From assembly GCF_006442205.1 (NCBI RefSeq), contig NZ_VFVR01000001.1, positions 868,001 through 932,000 on the forward strand: a stretch of DNA of 64,000 bases, read 5' to 3'. This DNA is from Mesorhizobium sp. B2-3-12 (GTDB lineage: Bacteria > Pseudomonadota > Alphaproteobacteria > Rhizobiales > Rhizobiaceae). Shown here piece by piece: positions 56,980-64,000 of this stretch. A program made the translations under genes and the position numbers. Under the pieces are notes generated by a model. That model was not told where the DNA came from. It was given only the letters and a program-made list of their open reading frames with translations, and ran no database searches. Each line of letters starts with the position of its first letter. Positions within the stretch are counted from its first letter, which is position 1.

Positions 56980-58431
56980 TCAAACCCCTGTCGCCGGAAT
57001 ACCCGTCCGCTCAACCTTGCGCGGCGCGGTGATTTCCTTCCACGTCGACAGCGCCCGGTTGACCGCCGCGTTCGGCTCACGGCCTACGAACTCACCATGG
57101 CCGGGTTTCGCCTTGACCTCGGCTTCCTCGATCGACAGTTCGCCGCGAGAGAAGACGAAGCGCGGCAGGCCGGTCACCTCGACGCCTTCGAACACGTTGT
57201 AGTCGATGACGGACTGCTGCTTCTTCGAAGAAATCGTCTTCTTCCGCTTCGGATCCCAGACGATGATGTCGGCATCCGCGCCTTCCACGATCGCCCCCTT
57301 CCTCGGATACATGTTGAGGATCTTGGCGATGTTGGTCGAGGTCACCGCGACGAACTCGTTCATCGTCAGCCGGCCGGTGTTGACGCCCCTGGTCCACAGC
57401 ACCGGCAACCGGTCCTCGAGGCCGCCGGTGCCGTTCGGGATCTTGGTGAAGTTGCCGACGCCGAAACGCTTCTGCTCCGTCGTGAAGGCGCAATGGTCGG
57501 TCGCCACCACCTGCAGCGAGCCCGCCTGCAGGCCGGCCCACAGCGAATCCTGGTGCAGCTTGTTGCGGAAGGGCGGGCTCATCACGCGGCGCGCCGCATG
57601 ATCCCAGTCCTTGTCGAAATACTCGCTCTCATCGAGCGTCAGATGCTGGATCAGCGGCTCGCCGAACACGCGCATGCCTTTTTGGCGCGCCCGGCGGATC
57701 GCTTCGTGGCTCTGCTCGCAGGAGACGTGCACGACGTAGAGCGGCACGCCGGCCATGTCGGCGATCATGATGGCGCGGTTGGTCGCCTCGCCCTCCACTT
57801 CCGGTGGGCGCGAATAGGCATGGCCCTCGGGGCCGTTGTTGCCCGCGGCGAGCAGCTTCTGCGACAGGGCGGCGACCACGTCGCCGTTCTCGGCATGCAC
57901 CAGCGGCAGCGCGCCAAGATCGGCGCAGCGCTGGAACGACGCGTACATCTCGTCGTCGTCGACCATCAGCGCGCCCTTATAGGCCATGAAGTGCTTGAAC
58001 GAGGTGATGCCCTTGTCGACCACCGTGGCCATCTCGTCGAACACCTGCTTGCCCCACCAGGTGATCGCCATGTGGAAGGAGTAGTCGCAGGCCGCCTTGG
58101 AAGTCTTGTTGTCCCACATCTGCAGGGCTTCGAGCAGCGATTGCTGCGGCGCCGGCAAGCAGAAATCGACCACCATGGTGGTGCCGCCGGCAAGGGCAGC
58201 CCGCGTGCCGGATTCAAAATCATCGGCCGAATAGGTACCCATGAACGGCATTTCGAGATGGGTATGCGGATCGATGCCGCCCGGCATCACATAGCAGCCG
58301 GTGGCGTCGTACTCATGGTCGCCATGCAGGTCCGGGCCGATGGCGACGATCTTGCCGTGGCTGAACAGCACATCGGCCTTCCACGTGCGGTCGGCGGTGA
58401 CGACGGTGCCGTTCTTGATGACTTTGGTCAT
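56980..58431 (-). CDS. hydA: Dihydropyrimidinase
   Basis: Opens dihydrouracil/dihydrothymine to N-carbamoyl-beta-amino acids, the second step of reductive pyrimidine catabolism; D-hydantoinases belong to the same family. The 483-residue amidohydrolase has GGIDPHTHLEMPFMG (metal His56 and His58), HFMAYKGALMV with the carboxylated lysine near 152, LPLVHAENGDV, VPLYVVHVSCEQS and ATDHCAF (metal Asp). Downstream of the carbamoyl-hydrolase gene by 64 bases. Confidence 0.92.
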   Translation of the reverse strand: MTKVIKNGTVVTADRTWKADVLFSHGKIVAIGPDLHGDHEYDATGCYVMPGGIDPHTHLEMPFMGTYSADDFESGTRAALAGGTTMVVDFCLPAPQQSLLEALQMWDNKTSKAACDYSFHMAITWWGKQVFDEMATVVDKGITSFKHFMAYKGALMVDDDEMYASFQRCADLGALPLVHAENGDVVAALSQKLLAAGNNGPEGHAYSRPPEVEGEATNRAIMIADMAGVPLYVVHVSCEQSHEAIRRARQKGMRVFGEPLIQHLTLDESEYFDKDWDHAARRVMSPPFRNKLHQDSLWAGLQAGSLQVVATDHCAFTTEQKRFGVGNFTKIPNGTGGLEDRLPVLWTRGVNTGRLTMNEFVAVTSTNIAKILNMYPRKGAIVEGADADIIVWDPKRKKTISSKKQQSVIDYNVFEGVEVTGLPRFVFSRGELSIEEAEVKAKPGHGEFVGREPNAAVNRALSTWKEITAPRKVERTGIPATGV

Positions 58432-58495
58432 TTGCCTGTTCCCTGTTCTCTTCGCGCTTCTTGGTGAGCGGCGTTTGGAAGGTAGATTTCTAAGT

Positions 58496-59746
58496 TCACT
58501 CCACGATGACGGCCGTCTCCACCACCGCGTGGAACAGAACGTCGGCGCCGGCCGAAGCCCATTCCTTGGTGATCTCCTCGGCCTCGTTGTGGCTCAATCC
58601 ATCGACGCACGGGCACATCACCATGGCGGTCGGCGCGACGCGGTTGATCCAGCAGGCGTCGTGGCCGGCGCCCGAGACGATGTTGCGGTGCGTATACCCG
58701 AGCCGCTCGGCGGCATCGCGGATCGCCTTGACGCAGCCCTTGTCGAAGGTGACCGGATCGAAAGCGCCTACCTGCTCGATCTTGTACTGGATGTCGAGCG
58801 CATCGCAGATCGTGTCGATGCCTTCGCGGATGCGACCATCCATGGCATCCAGCACTTCCTTCTCCGGCGACCGGATGTCGATGGTGAAGACGGTGCGCCC
58901 GGCGATGATGTTGCGCGAGTTCGGATAGACCTCCATGTGGCCGACCGCGCCAACGGCGTCGGGCTGGTAGTCCATGGCGATCTCGTGCACCAGTTCGATG
59001 ACGCGCGCCATGCCGAGGCCGGCGTTGCGGCGCTTGGGCATCGGCGTCGAGCCGGTATGCGCCTCCCTGCCGGTCAGCGTCACCTGCAACCATTTCAGGC
59101 CCTGGCCATGGGTGACGACGCCGATGTCTATGTCTTCGTCCTCGAGGATCGGGCCCTGCTCGATATGCAGTTCGAAGAAGGCGTGGATCTTGCGGTCGCC
59201 GACCTTCTCGGTGCCCTTCCAGCCGATGCGCTCCAGTTCCTCGCCGAATTTCTTGCCGTTCTTGTCCGTGTGCTCGTAGACGTCGGCCTGGTCGAGCACG
59301 CCGGCGAACACGCCGGACGCCATCATCGCCGGCGCGAAGCGCGAGCCTTCCTCATTCGTCCAGTTGGTGACGACGATCGGATGTTTGGTCTTGATGCCGA
59401 GATCGTTGAGCGAGCGCACGATCTCCAGGCCGCCGAGAACGCCGAGAACGCCATCATACTTGCCGCCGGTCGGCTGCGTATCGAGATGGCTGCCGACATA
59501 GACCGGCGGCAGGCTGGGGTCGGTGCCTTCGCGGCGGGCAAACATGGTGCCCATTTCGTCGACGCCCATTTCCAGCCCGGCCGCATCGCACCAGCGCTTG
59601 AACAGATGTCGGCCCTCGCCGTCCTCATCGGTGACTGTCTGGCGATTGTTGCCGCCGGCAATGCCGGGGCCGATCTTCGCCATTTCCATCAGCGAATCCC
59701 ACAAGCGGTCTGAATTGATTCGCAGATTTTCGCCGGGTGCGGCCAT
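58496..59746 (-). CDS. Zn-dependent N-carbamoyl amino acid hydrolase (beta-ureidopropionase type)
   Basis: M20-family amidohydrolase that would cleave N-carbamoyl-beta-alanine to beta-alanine, CO2 and ammonia, the third step. The 416 residues have VYVGSHLDTQPTGGKYDGVLGVLGGLE (metal His87, Asp89), TNWTNEEGSRFAPAMMASGVFAG (metal Glu), FFELHIEQGPILE and a late SGAGHDACWINRVAPTAM. Directly divergent from a RutR-like regulator gene, with operator sites between. N-carbamoyl-L-amino-acid hydrolase is the alternative substrate class. Confidence 0.9.
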   Translation of the reverse strand: MAAPGENLRINSDRLWDSLMEMAKIGPGIAGGNNRQTVTDEDGEGRHLFKRWCDAAGLEMGVDEMGTMFARREGTDPSLPPVYVGSHLDTQPTGGKYDGVLGVLGGLEIVRSLNDLGIKTKHPIVVTNWTNEEGSRFAPAMMASGVFAGVLDQADVYEHTDKNGKKFGEELERIGWKGTEKVGDRKIHAFFELHIEQGPILEDEDIDIGVVTHGQGLKWLQVTLTGREAHTGSTPMPKRRNAGLGMARVIELVHEIAMDYQPDAVGAVGHMEVYPNSRNIIAGRTVFTIDIRSPEKEVLDAMDGRIREGIDTICDALDIQYKIEQVGAFDPVTFDKGCVKAIRDAAERLGYTHRNIVSGAGHDACWINRVAPTAMVMCPCVDGLSHNEAEEITKEWASAGADVLFHAVVETAVIVE

Positions 59747-59799
59747 CTCAAGTTCCCATCTACACCAGGAGTCTTGTCGCCCCTTGAGTGATTTGCAGC

Positions 59800-59815
59800 C
59801 TGACCGTATGGTCAG
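59800..59815. promoter_or_regulatory. RutR-like operator 1
   Basis: CTGACCGTATGGTCAG: palindrome with arms CTGACC/GGTCAG, close to the RutR consensus TTGACCAnnTGGTCAA of E. coli. In the 121-base space between the divergent hydrolase and TetR genes. Confidence 0.7.
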
Positions 59816-59832
59816 CTTTCAGACTACACAAC

Positions 59833-59848
59833 CTGACCAAGCGGTCAA
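59833..59848. promoter_or_regulatory. RutR-like operator 2
   Basis: CTGACCAAGCGGTCAA: same TGACC/GGTCA arms with a 4-base centre, 33 bases (about three helical turns) from the first site and about 20 bases before the TetR start codon, well placed for autorepression. Confidence 0.7.
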
Positions 59849-59867
59849 CTAGAATCTTGGGGAAAAC

Positions 59868-60506
59868 ATGGCCGAACCCACCCGCCCCACGCGGCGCCAA
59901 GACATCCGGCGGGAGAATGAAAAAACCATTCTCGTCGCCGCCGAGAAGGTGTTCGCGGAGGCTGGGTTCGGCGGCGCCACGATGCAGTTGATCGCCGATC
60001 TGGCGGATCTGCCAAAGGCCAATCTCCACTATTATTTCGCCACCAAGGAGGAACTCTACCGGTCCGTCGTCCAGAACATCTTTGAGATCTGGCTGCAGGC
60101 GGCCAATTGCTTCGACGCGGCGCGCGGGCCCATAGACGGCATCAGCGCCTATATCGACGCCAAGATGGAAATATCGCGCCGCCATCCGGACGGCTCGAAG
60201 GTCTGGGCTTCCGAAGTGATGCACGGGGCGCCGGTGCTCCAGGACTATATGGAATCGACACTGCGCGAATGGACCGATGGCCGCGTCGAGATCATCCGGC
60301 GCTGGATCGAGGAAGGCAAGATGGACCCGGTGGACCCGCGCCATCTGCTCTATATGCTCTGGGCCGCGACCCAGCACTACGCCGATTTCGGCCACCAGAT
60401 CGAGACGCTCAATGGCGGCAAGCCGCTGTCCGACCGGCAATGGCGGGAAGCCAAGGACAATATCAAGCGGGTGATCCTGACCGGGATCGGCGCGCGGTCA
60501 GTCTGA
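59868..60506 (+). CDS. TetR-family regulator, RutR-like
   Basis: 212 residues. N-terminal TetR HTH (about 20-65): ILVAAEKVFAEAGFGGATMQLIADLADLPKANLHYYFATKEELY. C-terminal part of the YcdC/RutR type with WLQAANCF, EISRRHPDGSKVWASEVMHGAP and LLYMLWAATQHYADF, where E. coli RutR has KLEVSRDYPQASRLF and LIFMIWASTQHYADF. RutR senses uracil. It probably represses the divergent pyrimidine operon through the two adjacent palindromes. Ribosome-binding site GGGG 5 bases before the ATG. Confidence 0.86.
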   Translation: MAEPTRPTRRQDIRRENEKTILVAAEKVFAEAGFGGATMQLIADLADLPKANLHYYFATKEELYRSVVQNIFEIWLQAANCFDAARGPIDGISAYIDAKMEISRRHPDGSKVWASEVMHGAPVLQDYMESTLREWTDGRVEIIRRWIEEGKMDPVDPRHLLYMLWAATQHYADFGHQIETLNGGKPLSDRQWREAKDNIKRVILTGIGARSV

Positions 60507-60569
60507 CTGATCGCCCCGTTGCGGCAAAGATCAGGGCCGGCGCGGTATCGCGCCGACCAGTTGCTTCAC

Positions 60570-60598
60570 GGTCCCCTCCTCTTCGTTGGAGGGAGACC
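60570..60598. terminator. Hairpin between convergent rutR-like and aminotransferase genes
   Basis: GGTCCCCTCC (60570-60579) pairs with GGAGGGAGACC (60588-60598) with one mismatch/bulge. It lies between two convergent genes and probably serves as a terminator or is a dispersed palindrome; T-runs are weak. Confidence 0.45.
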
Positions 60599-60609
60599 GC
60601 ATTGGGGTC

Positions 60610-61938
60610 TCAGTCGATCGACCGCAGCACTTCACGCACATGGTCGATCAGTTCGTTGATCTGGCCCTTGGTGATGATCAGCGGCGGCGACAGCGCGATG
60701 ATGTCGCCGGTGGTGCGGATCAGCGCGCCGCGCTCGAAGGCCTTGACGAAGGCGGAGAAGGCCCGCTTGGTCGGGCTGCCGGCGATCGGCGCCAGCTCGA
60801 TCGCGCCGATCAGGCCGATGTTCCTAATGTCGATGACATGCGGCTCGCCCTTCAGCGAATGCAGCGCGTCTTCCCAATAGGGCGCCAGTTCCTCGCCACG
60901 GGTCAGCAGGCCCTCTTCCTTGTAGGTGTCGAGCGTGCCGAGTGCTGCGGCACACGCAATCGGATTGCCCGAATAGGTGTATCCGTGGAAGAACTCGATC
61001 ATGTGCTCGGGGCCGGTCATGAACGCGTCATGGATTTCCTTCTTCACGAACACCGCGCCCATCGGGATGACGCCGTTGGAGACGCCCTTGGCGGTGGTCA
61101 TGATGTCGGGTGTGACGCCGAAATAATCGGCCGCGAACGGCGCGCCGAGGCGGCCGAAACCGGTGATGACCTCGTCGAAGATCAGCAGGATGCCGTGCTT
61201 GGTGCAGATCTCGCGCAGCTTCTCGAGATAGCCCTTCGGTGGCAGGATGACGCCGGTCGAGCCGGCGACTGGCTCGACGATGACGGCGGCGATGGTCGAG
61301 GCGTCATGCAGCGCAACAATGCGCTCCAGCTCGTTGGCGAGCTCCGCGCCATATTCCGGCACGCCCCTGGAGAAGGCGTTCTTCTCGGGCAGATGGGTGT
61401 GCGGCATATGGTCGACGCCGCCGAGCAGCGTGCCGAACATCTTGCGGTTGGTGACAATGCCGCCGACCGAGATGCCGCCGAAATTGACGCCGTGATAGCC
61501 ACGCTCGCGGCCGATCAGGCGGGTCCGCGAGCCCTCGCCCTTCACGCGGTGATAGGCGATCGCCATCTTCAGTGCCGTCTCGACCGATTCCGAACCGGAA
61601 TTGGTGAAGAACACATGGTCCATGCCCTTGGGCGCGAGATCGACCAGACGGTTGGCCAGCTCGAACACGATCGGATGGCCCATCTGGAAGGCGGGCGCGT
61701 AGTCGAGTTCGGCGGCCTGGTGCTGGATCGCCTCGGTGATCTTCGGGCGGCAGTGGCCGGCATTGACGCACCACAGGCCGGCGGTGCCGTCCAGCACCTT
61801 GCGGCCATCGCTGGTGGTGTAGTGCATGTCCTTGGCGGACACGAACATGCGCGGCGCCTGCTTGAACTGCCGGTTTGCCGTGAACGGCATCCAGAATGCG
61901 CTGAGATCGTTCGGCGTGACTTTCAGCCGGTTGGACAT
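60610..61938 (-). CDS. Class III aminotransferase, probably beta-alanine/omega-amino acid:pyruvate
   Basis: 442-residue PLP fold type I, class III. GLWCVNAGHCRPKI, NSGSESVETALKMAIAYHR, GYHGVNFGGISVGG, LLIFDEVITGFGRLG (Asp255) and TTAKGVSNG with the PLP lysine near 284. Omega-aminotransferases of this type convert beta-alanine to malonate semialdehyde, the end of reductive pyrimidine catabolism. Divergent from a RutR orthologue candidate with an operator between them. Start MSNRLKVTPNDLSAFWMPFT is typical. Confidence 0.88.
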   Translation of the reverse strand: MSNRLKVTPNDLSAFWMPFTANRQFKQAPRMFVSAKDMHYTTSDGRKVLDGTAGLWCVNAGHCRPKITEAIQHQAAELDYAPAFQMGHPIVFELANRLVDLAPKGMDHVFFTNSGSESVETALKMAIAYHRVKGEGSRTRLIGRERGYHGVNFGGISVGGIVTNRKMFGTLLGGVDHMPHTHLPEKNAFSRGVPEYGAELANELERIVALHDASTIAAVIVEPVAGSTGVILPPKGYLEKLREICTKHGILLIFDEVITGFGRLGAPFAADYFGVTPDIMTTAKGVSNGVIPMGAVFVKKEIHDAFMTGPEHMIEFFHGYTYSGNPIACAAALGTLDTYKEEGLLTRGEELAPYWEDALHSLKGEPHVIDIRNIGLIGAIELAPIAGSPTKRAFSAFVKAFERGALIRTTGDIIALSPPLIITKGQINELIDHVREVLRSID

Positions 61939-62016
61939 GACCAGGACTTCCCCTTGTAATCTGTTTCGGTGCGCCCAACGCTTGGTCTTTGCCGCGTTTT
62001 CATGCTACGCAAATTT

Positions 62017-62032
62017 TTGACCGATTGGACAA
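62017..62032. promoter_or_regulatory. RutR-like operator 3
   Basis: TTGACCGATTGGACAA agrees with the E. coli RutR consensus TTGACCAnnTGGTCAA at 12 of the 14 defined positions. In the divergent space between the aminotransferase and the second RutR-like gene, about 80 bases upstream of the aminotransferase start. Confidence 0.7.
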
Positions 62033-62164
62033 ACGTTAGCACCGCCCTGTCGGCGGTCAAGGATTACTAGCGGAAATGCGGCACCTGAAGTGCGTTCCAC
62101 AGCTCGGGGAAAAACTGGTCCAGAGAATTGGTCCAGATGACCGTCAACGGCGGGGTCCGCAACG

Positions 62165-62800
62165 GTGAACATCGGCACGGAAGCCCCTCGCCGCACCCGC
62201 ATCCAGCAGGAAAAGCGCGAACTCATTTTGGAGGCGGCGCTTGAGGTGTTTTCCACTCACGGTTTCCGTGGCTCGACCATCGACCAGATCGCCGAAGCCG
62301 CCGGCATGTCGAAGCCGAACCTGCTCTACTATTTCCGCCGCAAGGAAGACATTCACGAGACCTTGATGGAACGGCTGCTCGAGACCTGGCTGGCGCCGCT
62401 CAGGGAACTCGACGATATCGGCGATCCGATGACCGAGCTCAGGAGCTACATCAGGCGCAAGCTGGAAATGGCCCGCGATTTCCCGCGCGAGAGCCGGCTG
62501 TTCGCCAACGAGATCCTGCAGGGCGCACCGCGCATCATGCCGCTGCTGGCGGGCGAACTGAAGACGCTGGTCGACGAGAAGGCCGCGGTCATCAAGGGCT
62601 GGATGCGCGCCGGCAAGATCGCCAGGACCGATCCGTGGCACCTGATCTTCTCGATCTGGGCGACCACCCAGCACTATGCCGATTTCGATGTCCAGGTCCG
62701 CGCCGTGCTGGGGCCGAACCGCGGCGGCGACGGCCGCTTCGAGGACGCCGCAAGGTTCCTGGAGCAATTGTTCCTCGATGGGCTGAAGCCGAAGGGCTAG
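62165..62800 (+). CDS. rutR: TetR-family regulator, probable RutR
   Basis: 211 residues with a GTG start (MNIGTEAPRRTR). HTH about 20-65: ILEAALEVFSTHGFRGSTIDQIAEAAGMSKPNLLYYFRRKEDI. The C-terminal part is very RutR-like: TWLAPLREL, KLEMARDFPRESRLFANEILQGAP, LIFSIWATTQHYADF. Of the two TetR genes in the locus this is closer to E. coli RutR. It should repress the divergent aminotransferase gene, relieved by uracil or thymine. Confidence 0.88.
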   Translation: MNIGTEAPRRTRIQQEKRELILEAALEVFSTHGFRGSTIDQIAEAAGMSKPNLLYYFRRKEDIHETLMERLLETWLAPLRELDDIGDPMTELRSYIRRKLEMARDFPRESRLFANEILQGAPRIMPLLAGELKTLVDEKAAVIKGWMRAGKIARTDPWHLIFSIWATTQHYADFDVQVRAVLGPNRGGDGRFEDAARFLEQLFLDGLKPKG

Positions 62801-62862
62801 CGTCTCGTCCTTTCGTCATCCTATGGCGGAGCCCGGGGGCTTCGCCGCGAACCGCACCGCCG

Positions 62863-63750
62863 TCAGGCACTGCGCCGCTCTGCCGGCAGCGCGTCGAGCA
62901 AGGTCCGCAGCTTGGCGATCGAGTTCTGCTCAGCGAGCGGCGTGTAGACGATCAGCCGCATGTCCGAGCCGTCGTCGATCGACAGGCTCATATGCTCGAA
63001 GGCCATCAAGCCTGCCTTGGGATGCCGGACGTGCTTGATGCCGGTCAGCCTGCGCGCCACGTCGCGCCGGGGCCACCAGTCACGGAACTCGGGACTCGAG
63101 TTCATCATCAGGGCGATCAGCCGTTCGAAATCCGGATCGCCGACATATTTGGCGCTTTCGGCACGAAACGAAGCGAGCACCACGCGAGCGAGTTCTTCCC
63201 AGTCGACCAGCAGGCGGCGATGGTGCGGGCTGGTGAACACCATGTGGACGATGTTTCTGGCATCGCCGTCCAGCAGACCATAGTCGCCGAACACCGCCAC
63301 GGCCGCGTCATTCCAGGCAAGAACATCCCAACGCCGGCCGACCACTTGGGCCGGCTGCAGCACGAGGCTTTGCAGCATATGCAACAGCGTGGCGTCCACC
63401 TTCTCGGGCGCCGCCACACGACGTTCCGGCTGCTGGCGGCCAGCGAGGATGAACAGATGCCGCTTCTCGACGGCATCGAGCCGCAACGCCTCGCAGAGCG
63501 CCGAAAGCACTTCCACCGAGGGCCTGACATCCCTGCCCTGTTCCAGCCAGGTGTACCAGGTGGTGCCGACACCGGCGATCATCGCCACCTCCTCGCGCCG
63601 CAGGCCGGGCGTTCGCCGTCGCGGACCTGTCGCGATACCTGTGGCCGATGGCGTCAGCCTTTCCCGGCGCGAGCGCAGGAAGGCGCCGAGTTCACGCCGA
63701 CGGCTCTCGTCGGCTGATTGGGCGGGGGCAGCAGAGATGGAAGCGTTCAT
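62863..63750 (-). CDS. XRE-family regulator with MmyB-type ligand domain
   Basis: 295 residues from MNASISAAPAQS. An HTH of the XRE family (about 15-80): RRRELGAFLRSRRERLTPSATG, TPGLRREEVAMIAGVGTTWYTWLEQGRDVRPSVEVLSAL. The C-terminal part (about 105-290) is the MmyB-like PAS-related domain with RWDVLAWNDAAVAVFGDY and a late SIDDGSDMRLIVYTPLAEQNS, which binds fatty-acid-like ligands in some members. Divergent from an SDR gene, the typical arrangement in which it regulates that gene. Confidence 0.88.
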   Translation of the reverse strand: MNASISAAPAQSADESRRRELGAFLRSRRERLTPSATGIATGPRRRTPGLRREEVAMIAGVGTTWYTWLEQGRDVRPSVEVLSALCEALRLDAVEKRHLFILAGRQQPERRVAAPEKVDATLLHMLQSLVLQPAQVVGRRWDVLAWNDAAVAVFGDYGLLDGDARNIVHMVFTSPHHRRLLVDWEELARVVLASFRAESAKYVGDPDFERLIALMMNSSPEFRDWWPRRDVARRLTGIKHVRHPKAGLMAFEHMSLSIDDGSDMRLIVYTPLAEQNSIAKLRTLLDALPAERRSA

Positions 63751-63852
63751 GCGGCTATTATAGCAGTATTGATACCAGGATAAAGTTTGAACTGTTTGAG
63801 ACCGGCCTGACACTCCATCTTGCGTTCGGAGCAGCAACAGGAGGCTCTGAAC

Positions 63853-64000
63853 ATGGAATTGAAAGACAAGACCATCCTCATCACCGGATCGACCGACGGC
63901 GTCGGCCGGGTCGTGGCACAAAGGCTGGGTGCCGCCGGCGCACGGGTGCTGGTGCATGGCCGCGACGCCACGCGCGGCAAGGCCGTTATCGCAGCCATCG
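63853..64000 (+). CDS. Short-chain dehydrogenase/reductase, N-terminal part (cut by window edge)
   Basis: First 49 codons of an SDR: MELKDKTILITGSTDGVGRV gives the TGxxxGxG NAD(P) motif, followed by AQRLGAAGARVLVHGRDATRGKAV. An arginine after the second strand suggests NADP. A GGAGG site lies 9-10 bases before the ATG. Continues beyond the window. Probably controlled by the divergent XRE/MmyB regulator. Confidence 0.88.
   Translation, partial: MELKDKTILITGSTDGVGRVVAQRLGAAGARVLVHGRDATRGKAVIAAI

Noticed and set aside
62131..62156. An additional RutR site before the second TetR gene (GGTCCAGATGACC region)
   Set aside because: The half-sites are in the reversed order (GGTC then GACC), so it does not match the TGACC-n4-GGTCA arrangement.

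Overview
The window is chromosomal, GC-rich and gene-dense. It looks like an alphaproteobacterium of the order Rhizobiales, most like Mesorhizobium. The reasons are the alphaproteobacterial order of the division/cell-wall (dcw) cluster, betaine-lipid genes btaA-btaB behind a Pho box, a SahR-type ArsR-methyltransferase fusion next to metF, and several short palindromic intergenic elements of the kind seen across Mesorhizobium genomes. No prophage, conjugative element, transposase, CRISPR array, tRNA or rRNA was seen.

Layout. (1) 1-14410, minus strand: the dcw operon mraZ-rsmH-ftsL-ftsI-murE-murF-mraY-murD-ftsW-murG-murC-murB, then ddl cut off by the window start. Most junctions overlap by 1-4 bases. 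A promoter overlapping 10-bp-spaced TGGG repeats (MraZ-type boxes) precedes mraZ, and a dense cluster of GANTC sites lies between murB and ddl. (2) 14.8-20 kb: a cystathionine gamma-lyase-like enzyme, a ParDE toxin-antitoxin pair, RNase P RNA, a secreted lytic transglycosylase, an amidase coupled to a TerB-DnaJ protein, and a small lipoprotein. (3) 20-26.2 kb: a fused 5-oxoprolinase/hydantoinase, btaA-btaB, and a lone HigA-type antitoxin. (4) 26.3-33 kb: a serine hydrolase, a GH25 lysozyme-like lipoprotein, an MltB-type transglycosylase, an ornithine/lysine decarboxylase with a candidate speF-type leader RNA, a DMT exporter, and a 28-residue membrane microprotein. (5) 33-41 kb: sahR-metF with a perfect palindromic operator, TrmO plus DUF2293, a class IV aminotransferase, an SDR, a MOSC protein, an ICMT-like methyltransferase and a long-form KAS III. 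(6) 41-51.5 kb: tam, ettA, a membrane diguanylate cyclase, RNase T2, a lipase-like hydrolase, a CoA-transferase coupled to a ThDP enzyme, and a CHRD protein.

(7) 51.7-62.8 kb is probably a reductive pyrimidine (or hydantoin-type) catabolic locus. It has a NMT1/THI5-like ABC importer, a cupin, dihydropyrimidinase, an N-carbamoyl-amino-acid amidohydrolase, an omega-aminotransferase that would handle beta-alanine, and two RutR-like TetR regulators, each beside operator-like palindromes. Dihydropyrimidine dehydrogenase is not in the window. A DUF559 endonuclease-like gene bounded by inverted repeats sits exactly between the ABC ATPase and permease genes and looks like a small mobile cassette. (8) The end holds an XRE/MmyB-type regulator divergent from a truncated SDR gene.

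All product calls rest on reading motifs by eye, with no database search. Start codons were adjusted using ribosome-binding sites, overlaps and motif boundaries.
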